DNA of 26,126 bases from a virus. The notes under the pieces are model-generated. The model was not told where the DNA came from, ran no database searches, and worked only from the letters and a program-made list of their open reading frames with translations. Positions within the stretch are counted from its first letter, which is position 1. Each line of letters starts with the position of its first letter. The stretch lies in the IMG/VR virus record IMGVR_UViG_3300047462_000760, positions 1 to 26,126 of that record. One strand, given 5' to 3'. This document shows, one piece after another, positions 16,767-23,460 of this stretch. The position numbers were made by a program, and so were the translations under genes.

Positions 16767-17210
16767 TTAGATACCTTTAAGCCAATGTGAAATAGTTGAT
16801 ATGATAGCAGCGATGCAAGCTACGATGGTTGTTCTCATTAACCATTTTCTACTAACGGTTGCCTGTTCTAATCGATCAAGTCGAACAATGATACCTTTTT
16901 CGGGAGTGCCATTCCCGGTAAGCAGTTTATTGAGATGGTCAATCTTTTCGTCTGTTTCGTTATGCTTAAGTTTTACTTCACCGATTGCCTGGCTTAGTTT
17001 GGAAATTTCAAGAAACAGATTATCGCGGTCGATTTGATTCACTCTTTGTAGTTCGCGGGCATAATCTGGTAATCCTCTATTTGTCGCGTCCAAGCTGCTT
17101 GGACAGATTGACGGCGCAGGCAGTTGCTGTGACCTCACCAGATGCGTTCCTGTCGATTCTGGCGAGTCCAAACCCAGAATAGGTACTACGACAGGGGTTG
17201 TATCGTTCAA
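16767..17210 (-). CDS. Coiled-coil protein with C-terminal membrane anchor (XhlA-like?)
   Basis: A 147-residue protein. A Pro-rich N-terminal region (1-45) is followed by a long heptad-like coil (about 50-118, with GTPEKGIIVRLDRLEQ) and one hydrophobic helix at 124-142 (LMRTTIVACIAAIISTISHWL), then a basic end. Proteins with a coil plus a C-terminal anchor of this size occur in phage lysis cassettes (XhlA type), but no endolysin lies nearby, so the role is unproven. The start is TTG with a poor ribosome site. The frame is the same as the upstream gene and stays open back to that gene's TAA, so the real start may differ. Confidence 0.65.
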   Translation of the reverse strand: MNDTTPVVVPILGLDSPESTGTHLVRSQQLPAPSICPSSLDATNRGLPDYARELQRVNQIDRDNLFLEISKLSQAIGEVKLKHNETDEKIDHLNKLLTGNGTPEKGIIVRLDRLEQATVSRKWLMRTTIVACIAAIISTISHWLKGI

Positions 17211-17258
17211 AGCGAGCTGGTCGATCCTGGCGGTTATGGCGGAGCTGGCGAGGTCGGC

Positions 17259-17678
17259 TTATCTGCCGTGGATAATGTCATCGACCAATTCAGCAATTAA
17301 TTCTTCGACCTCCGCGATTGGATTGTCTGGCGGTAAATCATCGAGAATCTTGTAAACCGTATTGCGGGTGAGCGTGACTATTAATTCTGGCTCAAATCCA
17401 CAATCCAATAGCTGAAAGGCTAATCCGTCATCGTCGCTATTATTAACAGGGTCGAATTCATTCTTAGCTGGCGGATACCAGATATCTGTCAATAAACATC
17501 CTGCTGAACGACTACTTAACAATCTGCATAGTTCATCTGTTATCCCTTCTCTTTTCAGTAGAGGATATTGCTTATCAGTGATTGGCTTTCTCATGCTATT
17601 AACATATCGTTGGTATTTGATTATCATAAGATAAGTGATTAGTTCATTATTTTGTCGCGTAACACCTCCCACCGTCAC
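17259..17678 (-). CDS. Hypothetical acidic protein
   Basis: A 139-residue frame opened by GTG at 17678. Internal ATGs at residues 18 and 29 (17594) are alternative starts, and none has a strong Shine-Dalgarno. From residue 29 on the protein is well ordered: KPITDKQYPLLKREGITDELCRLL, an Asp/Asn-rich loop (NNSDDD near 79-84), LAFQLLDCGFEPELI, and a strongly acidic amphipathic end (PIAEVEELIAELVDDII). No family is recognised. The last codons before TAA are followed in-frame by the next gene's frame. Function unknown. Confidence 0.65.
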   Translation of the reverse strand: MTVGGVTRQNNELITYLMIIKYQRYVNSMRKPITDKQYPLLKREGITDELCRLLSSRSAGCLLTDIWYPPAKNEFDPVNNSDDDGLAFQLLDCGFEPELIVTLTRNTVYKILDDLPPDNPIAEVEELIAELVDDIIHGR

Positions 17679-17782
17679 CTACCAATAAAGCACAGTACGA
17701 AGTTCCTTATCTCTTAATAAGAAAGAGAAAGAAAAGAACAACAACTAAACAATAGAGATGAAGAGTAACTATCAATTACCGA

Positions 17783-17805
17783 CAGTAACATCGGCAGTAA
17801 CATCG
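17783..17805. repeat. Tandem 11-nt direct repeat
   Basis: CAGTAACATCG occurs at 17783-17793 and 17795-17805, a 12-nt period. It could be an iteron or activator site near a late promoter. Only two perfect copies are visible. Confidence 0.5.
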
Positions 17806-17989
17806 ACAATATAGAAAGCATTAAGGAGGATATAGCTACACCTACCAGATAGCTACCGTTATACTGGCTCTTTATTAATTGTGACTTGGTGGACCAGGAC
17901 GCGGTGTTTGGTGATAGATCGACTACTATCTCGTTGCCTGGAAGAAAACCATTAATAATATGGAAAAGAACCATTTCAGTTATCCATTC

Positions 17990-18051
17990 CAACTAACGAC
18001 CTTTTGTTAGTTGCTATGACTCCCGCTTTTTATAACAACTACAAGTTGTTA
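17990..18051. repeat. Two adjacent inverted repeats
   Basis: CAACTAAC/GTTAGTTG pair at 17990-17997 and 18006-18013 (8-nt gap). TAACAACT/AGTTGTTA pair at 18033-18040 and 18044-18051 (3-nt gap). Both are perfect 8-bp repeats with similar AAC-rich arms, so they may be related operator sites. Confidence 0.5.
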
Positions 18052-18163
18052 ATGGACAAGTGCGAGTAAGGAACCTATTGTCTTATTGGTCAATTGCTTT
18101 TTCGTTATACATCAAGCGATGGGAGTACCTTTTAATCGGTAGTCGGAAGGGTTGATATTAACG

Positions 18164-18196
18164 AAAAAAGCACCCAATGCTAAGGGGTGCTTTTTT
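18164..18196. terminator. Strong bidirectional intrinsic terminator
   Basis: The stem GCACCC/GGGTGC (18170-18175 with 18185-18190) is flanked by A6 (18164-18169) and T6 (18191-18196), extending it to 12 pairs with a 9-nt loop. It works in both directions by sequence. On the minus strand it would stop early-operon transcription before the late genes, the site where an antiterminator or a separate late promoter would act. Confidence 0.85.
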
Positions 18197-18267
18197 CTGG
18201 TAGGTGAACCGCAAATCGGTTCCGGTAATTGTATTTTAGAAATCTACCAGAATAAGCCCCGCTTAGC
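18164..18267 (-). ncRNA. Candidate small structured RNA ending in the terminator
   Basis: On the minus strand, right to left: a TAAGC-GGG-GCTTA hairpin (18255-18267), then a two-level stem with outer CTGGTAG/CTACCAG (18244-18250 with 18197-18203) enclosing GAACCG/CGGTTC (18217-18222 with 18206-18211 approximately), then the terminator. Outer stem and terminator abut exactly. No coding frame explains it. No promoter was firmly identified upstream, so it could be a 3' untranslated structure instead. Confidence 0.4.
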
Positions 18268-18334
18268 TCGGTACTATCTTATCGTCTTTTTATGCAATTA
18301 GTCCTTTAAGATTCACAGGAATTATTAAATTATT

Positions 18335-18351
18335 TTCACAAATTATGTGAA
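18335..18351. promoter_or_regulatory. Operator-like palindrome
   Basis: TTCACA-AATTA-TGTGAA is a perfect 6-bp inverted repeat. Its left part TTCACAAAT recurs at 21347-21355 in the lysogeny-control region, so both could bind the same regulator. Confidence 0.4.
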
Positions 18352-18487
18352 TACCAAATGGACCTCGCTATTGATTAGGATTAGTATCTTTAACAAATCT
18401 TTCAACATTTTGTGTTTTCTTGAAGGAGACGCTATTGGTTATACGAAAATAAGACGATACATATGTATGTAAACAACGGAGTATAGA

Positions 18488-18640
18488 TCAAATACAAAGT
18501 GTGCAGCAATTATGAAATCCTGGCTTTGCAAAACTCCAATCCTGCCATTCAGCCGCGAACTGCATATACGGTTCGTCTGTCCAACTAACAGCATCTCCGT
18601 GAGATTTTAGGTATTGGATAATGTCATTCACTATCTTCAT
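18488..18640 (-). CDS. Small hypothetical protein
   Basis: A 50-residue product starting MKIVNDIIQYLKSHG. The ATG at 18640 has AGGA 9 nt upstream, better than the in-frame ATG at 18673. The N-terminal helix is followed by an aromatic, acidic segment (SWTDEPYMQFAAEWQDW) and a Cys-containing end (NCCTLC). No family is recognised. It lies alone in the boundary region. The amino-acid composition looks protein-like, but the small size leaves doubt. Confidence 0.45.
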   Translation of the reverse strand: MKIVNDIIQYLKSHGDAVSWTDEPYMQFAAEWQDWSFAKPGFHNCCTLCI

Positions 18641-18685
18641 ATGAAGTAATCCTATTGAAATAAAAACAGCCATTCCCAGAAGGCA

Positions 18686-18764
18686 ATTGAACTACCATCT
18701 GGAAACGGCTTGTTGAAAATCTGGTTAGTACAGTAACCAGAACTTAGATGGTGGTCGGTTCAAT
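18686..18764. other. Long interrupted inverted repeat (structured element)
   Basis: Three nested perfect 7-bp stems: ATTGAAC 686-692 with GTTCAAT 758-764, ACCATCT 694-700 with AGATGGT 746-752, and CTGGTTA 721-727 with TAACCAG 734-740 (last three digits of 18 kb positions). A small ACTAA-CGA-TTAGT hairpin follows at 18767-18779. It lies between the small 18488-18640 gene and the methylase and would form in RNA of either strand. Confidence 0.5.
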
Positions 18765-18840
18765 CGACTAACGATTAGTTACGGACATAGTAGCTTTTAT
18801 AAACGCACTAACTACTAGGTTATTCCTACTAATTATTTAT

Positions 18841-18867
18841 TTGCGATTACTTTTTAACCGCGATAAA
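18841..18867. repeat. 27-nt repeat, copy 1 (downstream of methylase)
   Basis: Matches 21301-21327 in the same orientation at 24 of 27 positions, including a 15-nt identical core (CTTTTTAACCGCGAT). It lies 3 bases beyond the methylase stop. With copy 2 it brackets the three early genes. Plus-strand reading resembles a promoter (TTGCGA, 17 nt, TAAACA). Confidence 0.6.
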
Positions 18868-18869
18868 CA

Positions 18870-19748
18870 TTACAAACCATATTCTGCCTCTCTCAGGGCT
18901 ATTTCGGCAGCGTTATTTACCCAGAGTATTTCGGTTGCTTTTCTGGTTTTACCATCCCCCAAAATATTGGAACACCCGATACTTTGCACCTTCGCATATC
19001 GCTTCCAACTAATCAGGTAATCTTCGTAAACATCGCTATCGTATCCTGATACTATTGCCATTGCGGGCGTGGTGGTGATAGCCTTTAGAAAACGGATATG
19101 ATCGGTCAAGCTCATCTCGCATCGATAGATACTGCACCGCTTACACATTTTGTCGGGCGTGCATTTGCAATTTGTATTTACTTTCATACCGCGAACATCA
19201 GCAAGGTAGGGCGGATCGCAATAAAGTAGATTGCGTTTGTTTCCACTATACCGAGGAATAATCTTTTCAAAGCTATCATTCTCAAATGCAACATTTCGGA
19301 GCCGGTCAGCAATAGTTAAGAGTGCATCCGAATGGTTTCTGAATGACTGAGCACAATCAGAATACTGATTGAATGCCCATCCACTACTATACTTGCCAGC
19401 AAACCCCTGGCGATACATCGTATAAACACGCCTTGCTCGTTCAAGATCGTTCAACGATGGATCTTGGAACGTTTGAAAGCAATAGCGTTGCTCTTCACGA
19501 CTATAGGGAGTGAGTTGGCATAACCGTTGAAGCTCATAAGGATGCTCGCGTAGCACTCTGAAGAATGCAACCAAATAGCCATCAAAATCATTGTAGACCT
19601 CGAACTTGCTGACTTCTGGTGATTTCTGAATCAGTAGAGCGCCGCTACCACCGAAGACTTCAATGTATCCATCATGGGGAGGAATGATGGAAAGAATAAG
19701 AGAGCTAAGACGGTTTTTGCTTCCGATATATCGAATGGGGGTTAGCAT
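18870..19748 (-). CDS. DNA adenine methylase (Dam/D12 class)
   Basis: A 292-residue N6-adenine methyltransferase. The N-terminal PIRYIGSKNRL matches the D12-class opening. The SAM-binding motif is VFGGSGALL at 31-39, with VYNDFDG at 51-57. The catalytic motif is CDPPY at 177-181. Between the catalytic motif and the next helix is a Cys-rich insert (Cys194, 196, 202, 205, 210), unusual for the class and possibly zinc-binding. Phage Dam proteins protect DNA from restriction or control gene timing. It starts one base after the ATPase stop, so it is co-translated. It ends the early operon. Confidence 0.93.
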   Translation of the reverse strand: MLTPIRYIGSKNRLSSLILSIIPPHDGYIEVFGGSGALLIQKSPEVSKFEVYNDFDGYLVAFFRVLREHPYELQRLCQLTPYSREEQRYCFQTFQDPSLNDLERARRVYTMYRQGFAGKYSSGWAFNQYSDCAQSFRNHSDALLTIADRLRNVAFENDSFEKIIPRYSGNKRNLLYCDPPYLADVRGMKVNTNCKCTPDKMCKRCSIYRCEMSLTDHIRFLKAITTTPAMAIVSGYDSDVYEDYLISWKRYAKVQSIGCSNILGDGKTRKATEILWVNNAAEIALREAEYGL

Positions 19749-19749
19749 T

Positions 19750-20616
19750 TTAATGTGACTCCAATTTCAAGATGCCATGATGTTCCAAATACGAACGCAC
19801 CTGGCTGATTCTTTTCTCGCGCTCAATATAGCCATTCACTCCCCCAGTTCCAACGTACTTTGCATATGCTTCCGCTCGTTCGCGCAATGTCTTCAATGCA
19901 GTATTGTTCATTACTTTTATGATAATAGTAAAGTCGCGGTCTGTTTCGAGCCAGTTATTTATTAACATTCCTTTCCAATCTCCGCAGTGAAATTTGAGTT
20001 TCTGGGCAATAGAGTATTGACGAATATCAGGCTGCTTTATTATGGGAATGAATGCTCCTATGAAATCATAAATCTCCGAATCGTCAAAGTATTCGGCAGC
20101 GTATCTATGAACTTCCTCAGCAGATGGAACAAAGTGAATAGCATAGGCTCGCGATAGAATCGCGGTTAAATGTTTGTTCGTCTTCGCATCTAACTGATTA
20201 ATAATGATGCAGAAGTTGCTGGTGGTATAAAAGGCTGTAGGGATTGTATTGCCCCAGTCGTCTACTAATTGCTTAGATGCTGAACCCCATCGAGCAATCT
20301 TCCTATCTTCCGCTTCCATAACATTCTTCAAAAGCGTTTTCTTTTTTGAATCAGTAAGCGCGTCATCGACATCATCCAATACAATAGGGAGGTTTCTATA
20401 CTTCCATAAAGTGCGATACAACTCGAATGCAGTACAGTTCCCGCTAATGTATCCGAAGTCATCTCCCTCTTTCCCTAATGATCGCTTGAATGCTTGTGTC
20501 TTACCTAAACCTGGTGATCCAATAATTATCAACTCAACCGGGCAATGGGTAGACATAAACATACTTCGTGCTTCAATCAGTTTTTGATACGTTGTCACTA
20601 ATAGTGGTTTTGACAT
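19750..20616 (-). CDS. AAA+ family ATPase, putative replication or DNA-transaction protein
   Basis: A 288-residue protein. Walker A GSPGLGKT is at 33-40, Walker B LPIVLDDVDD is at 76-85, a sensor-1-like TTSNF is at 131-135, and SRAYAIHFVP at 155-164 could carry the arginine finger. The C-terminal part (about 170-288) is helical, with RQYSIAQKLKFH and a basic coil, and may bind DNA or a partner. Helicase-loader or initiator-type roles are plausible because it sits in the early operon and no other replication protein is visible. This is inferred from fold and context. A good GGAG site precedes ATG. A 17-bp hairpin lies upstream. Confidence 0.8.
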   Translation of the reverse strand: MSKPLLVTTYQKLIEARSMFMSTHCPVELIIIGSPGLGKTQAFKRSLGKEGDDFGYISGNCTAFELYRTLWKYRNLPIVLDDVDDALTDSKKKTLLKNVMEAEDRKIARWGSASKQLVDDWGNTIPTAFYTTSNFCIIINQLDAKTNKHLTAILSRAYAIHFVPSAEEVHRYAAEYFDDSEIYDFIGAFIPIIKQPDIRQYSIAQKLKFHCGDWKGMLINNWLETDRDFTIIIKVMNNTALKTLRERAEAYAKYVGTGGVNGYIEREKRISQVRSYLEHHGILKLESH

Positions 20617-20643
20617 TGTAGCTCCAAAGTGAAACTAAATAGA

Positions 20644-20686
20644 AAGGCTAATAGGTAGTCGTTTATGGAGACTACCTATTAGCCTT
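20644..20686 (-). terminator. 17-bp perfect hairpin in the early operon
   Basis: Arms 20644-20660 and 20670-20686 are perfectly complementary with a 9-nt loop. On the minus strand the stem is followed by TCTATTTAG, a weak T tract. It begins 10 bases after the coiled-coil gene stop and ends 28 bases before the ATPase start. It may be a partial terminator, an RNase III site or an mRNA stabiliser. Confidence 0.65.
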
Positions 20687-20695
20687 ATTGAACTA

Positions 20696-21244
20696 TTACA
20701 TCTGTCCGATCCATTCCATAGTAGCTAGGCGTCCATGACCATCTCGCTTAATGAAATGCTCAAACGGTCTGCATAGCCCTTTACCCTTCATACGGTCAAC
20801 TCCGAAATGTTTATTAAAATCAGCAACGATAACGGTCTGACCGTTTAACTTTGCCTCGATAAGAAATCTTTTCATCTTCTCTCGTATTGCCACTCGTTCG
20901 CTATTGGTCATACTGCCGATATGATCGTTAATGCTGCTTTCCGATGTAAAACCGTCTATAGTAGAATCAGCTAGGAGAATGCCATACTCTGCATACCGTT
21001 CCAATATAGCGTTGCGTTTCATTTCGTATGAATCGCTGATATCATCGATGAGCTTGATGTATTCGGCCTTATCGGATGCTTCTGCTGCTCTGAATGATTC
21101 CAATTCCATGAGGGCTTTGGCGCGGAGCTTCTCTTTCAATTGCTCTTTTTCCTCCTTCGCGGCATCAGCCTTTTTATTGGCTTCCACAAGCATCTGAATC
21201 AGATCTACCTCGCCGCTCACGGTTACTTCGTTCATCTCGTTCAT
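20696..21244 (-). CDS. Hypothetical coiled-coil protein, first gene of the early operon
   Basis: A 182-residue protein. The frame is open from a GTG at 21295, but the ATG at 21244 has AGAGGT 6 nt upstream and is preferred. Residues about 15-55 are a highly charged coil (EANKKADAAKEEKEQLKEKL), followed by another helical stretch to about 95. The C-terminal half (about 120-182) is basic and globular, with TNSERVAIREKMKRFLIEAKLNG and GVDRMKGKGLCRPFEHFIKRDG. No family is recognised. It heads the operon with ATPase and methylase and is divergent from the helix-turn-helix gene, a usual slot for early regulators or replication accessories. Confidence 0.75.
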   Translation of the reverse strand: MNEMNEVTVSGEVDLIQMLVEANKKADAAKEEKEQLKEKLRAKALMELESFRAAEASDKAEYIKLIDDISDSYEMKRNAILERYAEYGILLADSTIDGFTSESSINDHIGSMTNSERVAIREKMKRFLIEAKLNGQTVIVADFNKHFGVDRMKGKGLCRPFEHFIKRDGHGRLATMEWIGQM

Positions 21245-21300
21245 CGCTGTACCTCTTTTGGGTTTCTTGTTCTGCCTGGCACTCGCCTGGCTCACCCAGC

Positions 21301-21327
21301 TTGCGAGTGCTTTTTAACCGCGATGAA
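21301..21327. repeat. 27-nt repeat, copy 2 (upstream of the early operon)
   Basis: Near-identical to 18841-18867 and in the same orientation. It overlaps the 3' arm of an inverted repeat (GCACTCGC 21279-21286 with GCGAGTGC 21303-21310, followed by TTTTT on the plus strand). Read on the plus strand it also resembles a promoter (TTGCGA, 17 nt, TGAAAT) pointing at the helix-turn-helix gene. Confidence 0.6.
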
Positions 21328-21343
21328 ATATTTGCCCGCTTTC

Positions 21344-21406
21344 TGATTCACAAATGCCTGTTTGTGCAATCAGTTGCAGTACAGCAATGCACCCCATTGC
21401 AGCAAC
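21344..21406. promoter_or_regulatory. Lysogeny-control region with two compound palindromes
   Basis: Palindrome 1: TGATT-CACAAA (21344-21354) pairs with TTTGTG-c-AATCA (21361-21372), one bulged base. Palindrome 2: GTTGC (21373-21377) with GCAAC (21402-21406), enclosing GCAATG (21384-21389) with CATTGC (21395-21400). They lie between the divergent helix-turn-helix gene and the early operon, where phage operators are expected. A weak minus promoter (TTGTGA, 17 nt, TATTTC) overlaps palindrome 1. Confidence 0.55.
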
Positions 21407-21431
21407 GATCTAATTTGTTAAAGTGGGCAAT

Positions 21432-21716
21432 ATGGATTTACGGCAGATTATCGAGACGCGAAGGCAGCAATTGCGATGGTCAAGATACCGACTGTTGAGC
21501 AAGGCAAACATTCCGACCACCCAACACCGAACCGCGTATTATTTTCTGAGTGGCAAGTCGGATGGTAACGCTACGCTGATCGGTCAATTGCTGGACGCGA
21601 TGCATCTCAACATTGCTCCGCGAGCCATTACAACCGAGGTATGGGTTGACAAGCGTTTGTATGATATCGACTGGGAAAAGGAAGCGACTGCATTGCCCCA
21701 GCCCAAAAAAACCTAA
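21432..21716 (+). CDS. Small helix-turn-helix regulator (putative repressor)
   Basis: A 94-residue product from the ATG at 21432; a GTG three codons upstream at 21423 is an alternative, and neither has a strong Shine-Dalgarno. Residues 3-60 look like an XRE-type DNA-binding fold: an opening helix RQIIETRRQQL, a helix SRYRLLSKA, a recognition-like helix TTQHRTAYYFLSG, then NATLIGQLLDAMHLNI. A basic/acidic tail follows. It is divergent from the early operon across a palindromic region, the normal position of a phage repressor. It stops immediately beside the convergent 21717 gene. Family call is by pattern only. Confidence 0.7.
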   Translation: MDLRQIIETRRQQLRWSRYRLLSKANIPTTQHRTAYYFLSGKSDGNATLIGQLLDAMHLNIAPRAITTEVWVDKRLYDIDWEKEATALPQPKKT

Positions 21717-22169
21717 TCAAGCTGTTTTCAGAACCCCATTACTTTTCATATCGGCAATAATGCCAACTAACTCATCTCTCAAGTAAGTCCGCGACCTCGT
21801 TACTAATTTCCCCTGGGGCTTCAATACTCTAATTATTTGCTGCAATTCACTCCGCGAGAAACGTAAGCTCTTAGTGGTTAGCTCTCCTGCCGATTCACTC
21901 GGTAGATTATCTAGCTGCCCCTGACTTGTTATCTCGATTGAATCGGTATCGTCGATCGCGATGGACATAAATTCTAATTCGTCCAAATCTAGATCGCTAT
22001 TACTGTATATTGGCAGACCATCCTCATCTACTCCTAACTGAACAGAGTCCGGATCCACCGCAATATCGGTGGTAGGTAATTTCATTTCACAGCCTGGAAA
22101 TAGTCTGGTCGGCGCATTTGGTTTACGCGGTTTCCGTGGTTTACTTGGCTTACGTTGGTTTGATTGCAT
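21717..22169 (-). CDS. Hypothetical protein with basic N-terminus and acidic centre
   Basis: A 150-residue protein. The first 24 residues are a Lys/Arg/Pro tract (KPSKPRKPRKPNAP), residues 35-85 are strongly acidic (DLDLDELEFMSIAIDDTDSIE), and the end (about 105-150) is a basic helical domain SRSELQQIIRVLKPQGKLVTRSRTYLRDELVGII that could bind nucleic acid. No family is recognised. It is convergent with the helix-turn-helix gene with no spacing between stops and divergent from the HNH gene. Only a weak ribosome site (TGAG) precedes the ATG. Confidence 0.55.
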   Translation of the reverse strand: MQSNQRKPSKPRKPRKPNAPTRLFPGCEMKLPTTDIAVDPDSVQLGVDEDGLPIYSNSDLDLDELEFMSIAIDDTDSIEITSQGQLDNLPSESAGELTTKSLRFSRSELQQIIRVLKPQGKLVTRSRTYLRDELVGIIADMKSNGVLKTA

Positions 22170-22247
22170 AGCTCATTATCGACTTACCAAGTGAATAACG
22201 CGCACTTTTTTGAAGGAACACAATTAATGTCAAATGAATTAGTATAG

Positions 22248-22980
22248 ATGAACCGAAAAACAAAACCTAAAAAGTGGCATCGATATACCACTTTCCACTT
22301 GAATCATATTAGCATTGAAGTATTTCGCGGAAGCGCATATAAGGGAACAATACTATTAGACCATTATGACTATCATACTCTGCCCACTAAAAGCTGGCGG
22401 ATTAACGGCGCTGGTTATGCTGTTGACCATCGAATGGAATGGCAAAAGACAACCTTATGAACTTCACCGAATACTTTATCCTGCCGGCGAGAATCTTGTC
22501 GTTGATCACATTAACCGTAATAAGCTCGATAACCGCCGTAGCAATCTGCGCCATGTAAGCCAGTCTGTAAATGTCGCGAATTCTGATTACCGCGAAAAGC
22601 TGAAAGAAATTAGAGACAATAGACCTCCAAAAGTTTACACAACTCGCCTCAAGGGAACTGGCTGTATTCACCACTATAAAGCTCGCGATAAATACGGCGT
22701 TTCACTCGGTAGGGAATATCTTGGCACGTTTGCAACTTATGAATTAGCCGAACAATTTCTAACTGATTATATTATGGCAGCAACCAGCGAAAAAGATGCA
22801 ATGATTAAGCGTGTTAGGAAGCAGCGCGATAAGGGTAGTGGCTCGGTTTACTTTGCAAAATTAATTGGTAAATGGGTTGCGAGCTACCCAGTAAATGGCA
22901 AGCGAAAGCATCTCGGGTGCTTTTTAAGCAAGGAACTAGCAGAAGCATTTCTAGCCAGCTATGTTAAAGCGAGCAAGTAA
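22248..22980 (+). pseudogene. HNH endonuclease with AP2-type repeats, frameshifted
   Basis: Two overlapping frames carry one protein. The first (22248-22460) gives the N-terminal part, with LLDHYDYHTLPTKSWRINGAGYAV. The second, +1 relative to it, gives GKRQPYELHRILYPAGEN, the catalytic VDHINRNKLDNRRSNLRH, and two AP2-like modules (GTGCIHHYKARDKYG..EYLGTFATYELAEQFL and GSGSVYFAKLIGKWVAS..HLGCFLSKELAEAFL). The lesion maps near 22431-22445, at a tandem AATGG-AATGG (22433-22442). A third AATGG copy would restore one frame. An upstream in-frame ATG at 22227 with AAGGA before it runs into TAG just before 22248, possibly a second lesion. This family is a homing endonuclease type. Confidence 0.75.
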
Positions 22981-22983
22981 CGA

Positions 22984-23020
22984 AAAACCGCCGATATGCG
23001 ACTAGGCATTCGGCGGTTTT
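22984..23020 (+). terminator. Intrinsic terminator after the HNH gene
   Basis: AAAACCGCCGA (22984-22994) pairs perfectly with TCGGCGGTTTT (23010-23020), with an inner ATGC/GCAT pair. It begins 4 bases after the HNH stop. It is bidirectional in form. Confidence 0.8.
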
Positions 23021-23027
23021 CGTATGT

Positions 23028-23046
23028 CCTACAGATCCCTACAGAT
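23028..23046. repeat. Tandem 9-nt repeat
   Basis: CCTACAGAT occurs at 23028-23036 and 23038-23046, immediately beyond the terminator. Two copies only; meaning unknown. Confidence 0.45.
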
Positions 23047-23130
23047 TTATACAAAATCTTTATCGACAATTATGCGAGCGAAACAACAGCCGGTAATGGT
23101 ATACTTTGAATATCACCAATTACTCGTTCC

Positions 23131-23388
23131 TTATAGAATGCTACCGTTCCCTGGTTTTCGGTTAAGTACGTTTCTCGGCGTATCCGACCACTCTTCTTTG
23201 CCATTATCATCAAGACCGCAGTAGCGTTCTTCTTCACCATCAGCATTAATTCGATGAATTTTTAACTGAGGTAGATTTTTGAAATCATTCAACTCTTGTC
23301 GATGTCTTTTCGCTCCCGCAAGTGATTTGAACGTTCTATTGTCTATCCGCTCACCGTTGATAAGCGTTACAAAGTGTTTAAGGCTCAT
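23131..23388 (-). CDS. Small hypothetical protein
   Basis: An 85-residue, mostly charged protein with a good AGGAG site 7 nt before ATG. The N-terminal strand LKHFVTLINGERI is followed by a basic helix SLAGAKRHRQELNDF, a strand QLKIHRINADGEEERYCGL, and an acidic then polar end. No family is recognised. It is the last of a minus-strand set of small genes, separated from the next by a terminator. Confidence 0.65.
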   Translation of the reverse strand: MSLKHFVTLINGERIDNRTFKSLAGAKRHRQELNDFKNLPQLKIHRINADGEEERYCGLDDNGKEEWSDTPRNVLNRKPGNGSIL

Positions 23389-23460
23389 GTAATTACTCCT
23401 AATCGGATGCTTAATGCTCGCATTGACCTAACATTTTAAACGATACCAGTACCCAACAGC

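Larger units (their letters stand above)
17679..18487. other. Non-coding boundary region between early and late genes
   Basis: No convincing gene. A possible 92-codon minus frame at 17714-17992 has a low-complexity Ser/Leu/Cys tail opposite a purine-rich stretch and is judged spurious. The region holds a tandem direct repeat (17783-17805), two inverted repeats (17990-18013 and 18033-18051), a strong terminator (18164-18196), further stems up to 18267 and a palindrome (18335-18351). It separates the early operon from the late genes on the same strand. Confidence 0.6.

Noticed and set aside
17714-17992. 92-codon minus-strand frame with hydrophobic segments
   Set aside because: The tail is low complexity (Ser/Leu/Cys) opposite a purine-rich stretch, the start context is weak, and repeats overlap it; likely chance.
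18197-18250. tRNA-like look: 7-bp outer stem and a 5-6 bp arm
   Set aside because: Only 54 bases long, no TTC loop, no anticodon arm and no CCA; not a tRNA.
22402-22674. 90-codon minus frame opposite the HNH gene
   Set aside because: Shadow of the HNH reading frame, which carries clear motifs on the plus strand.
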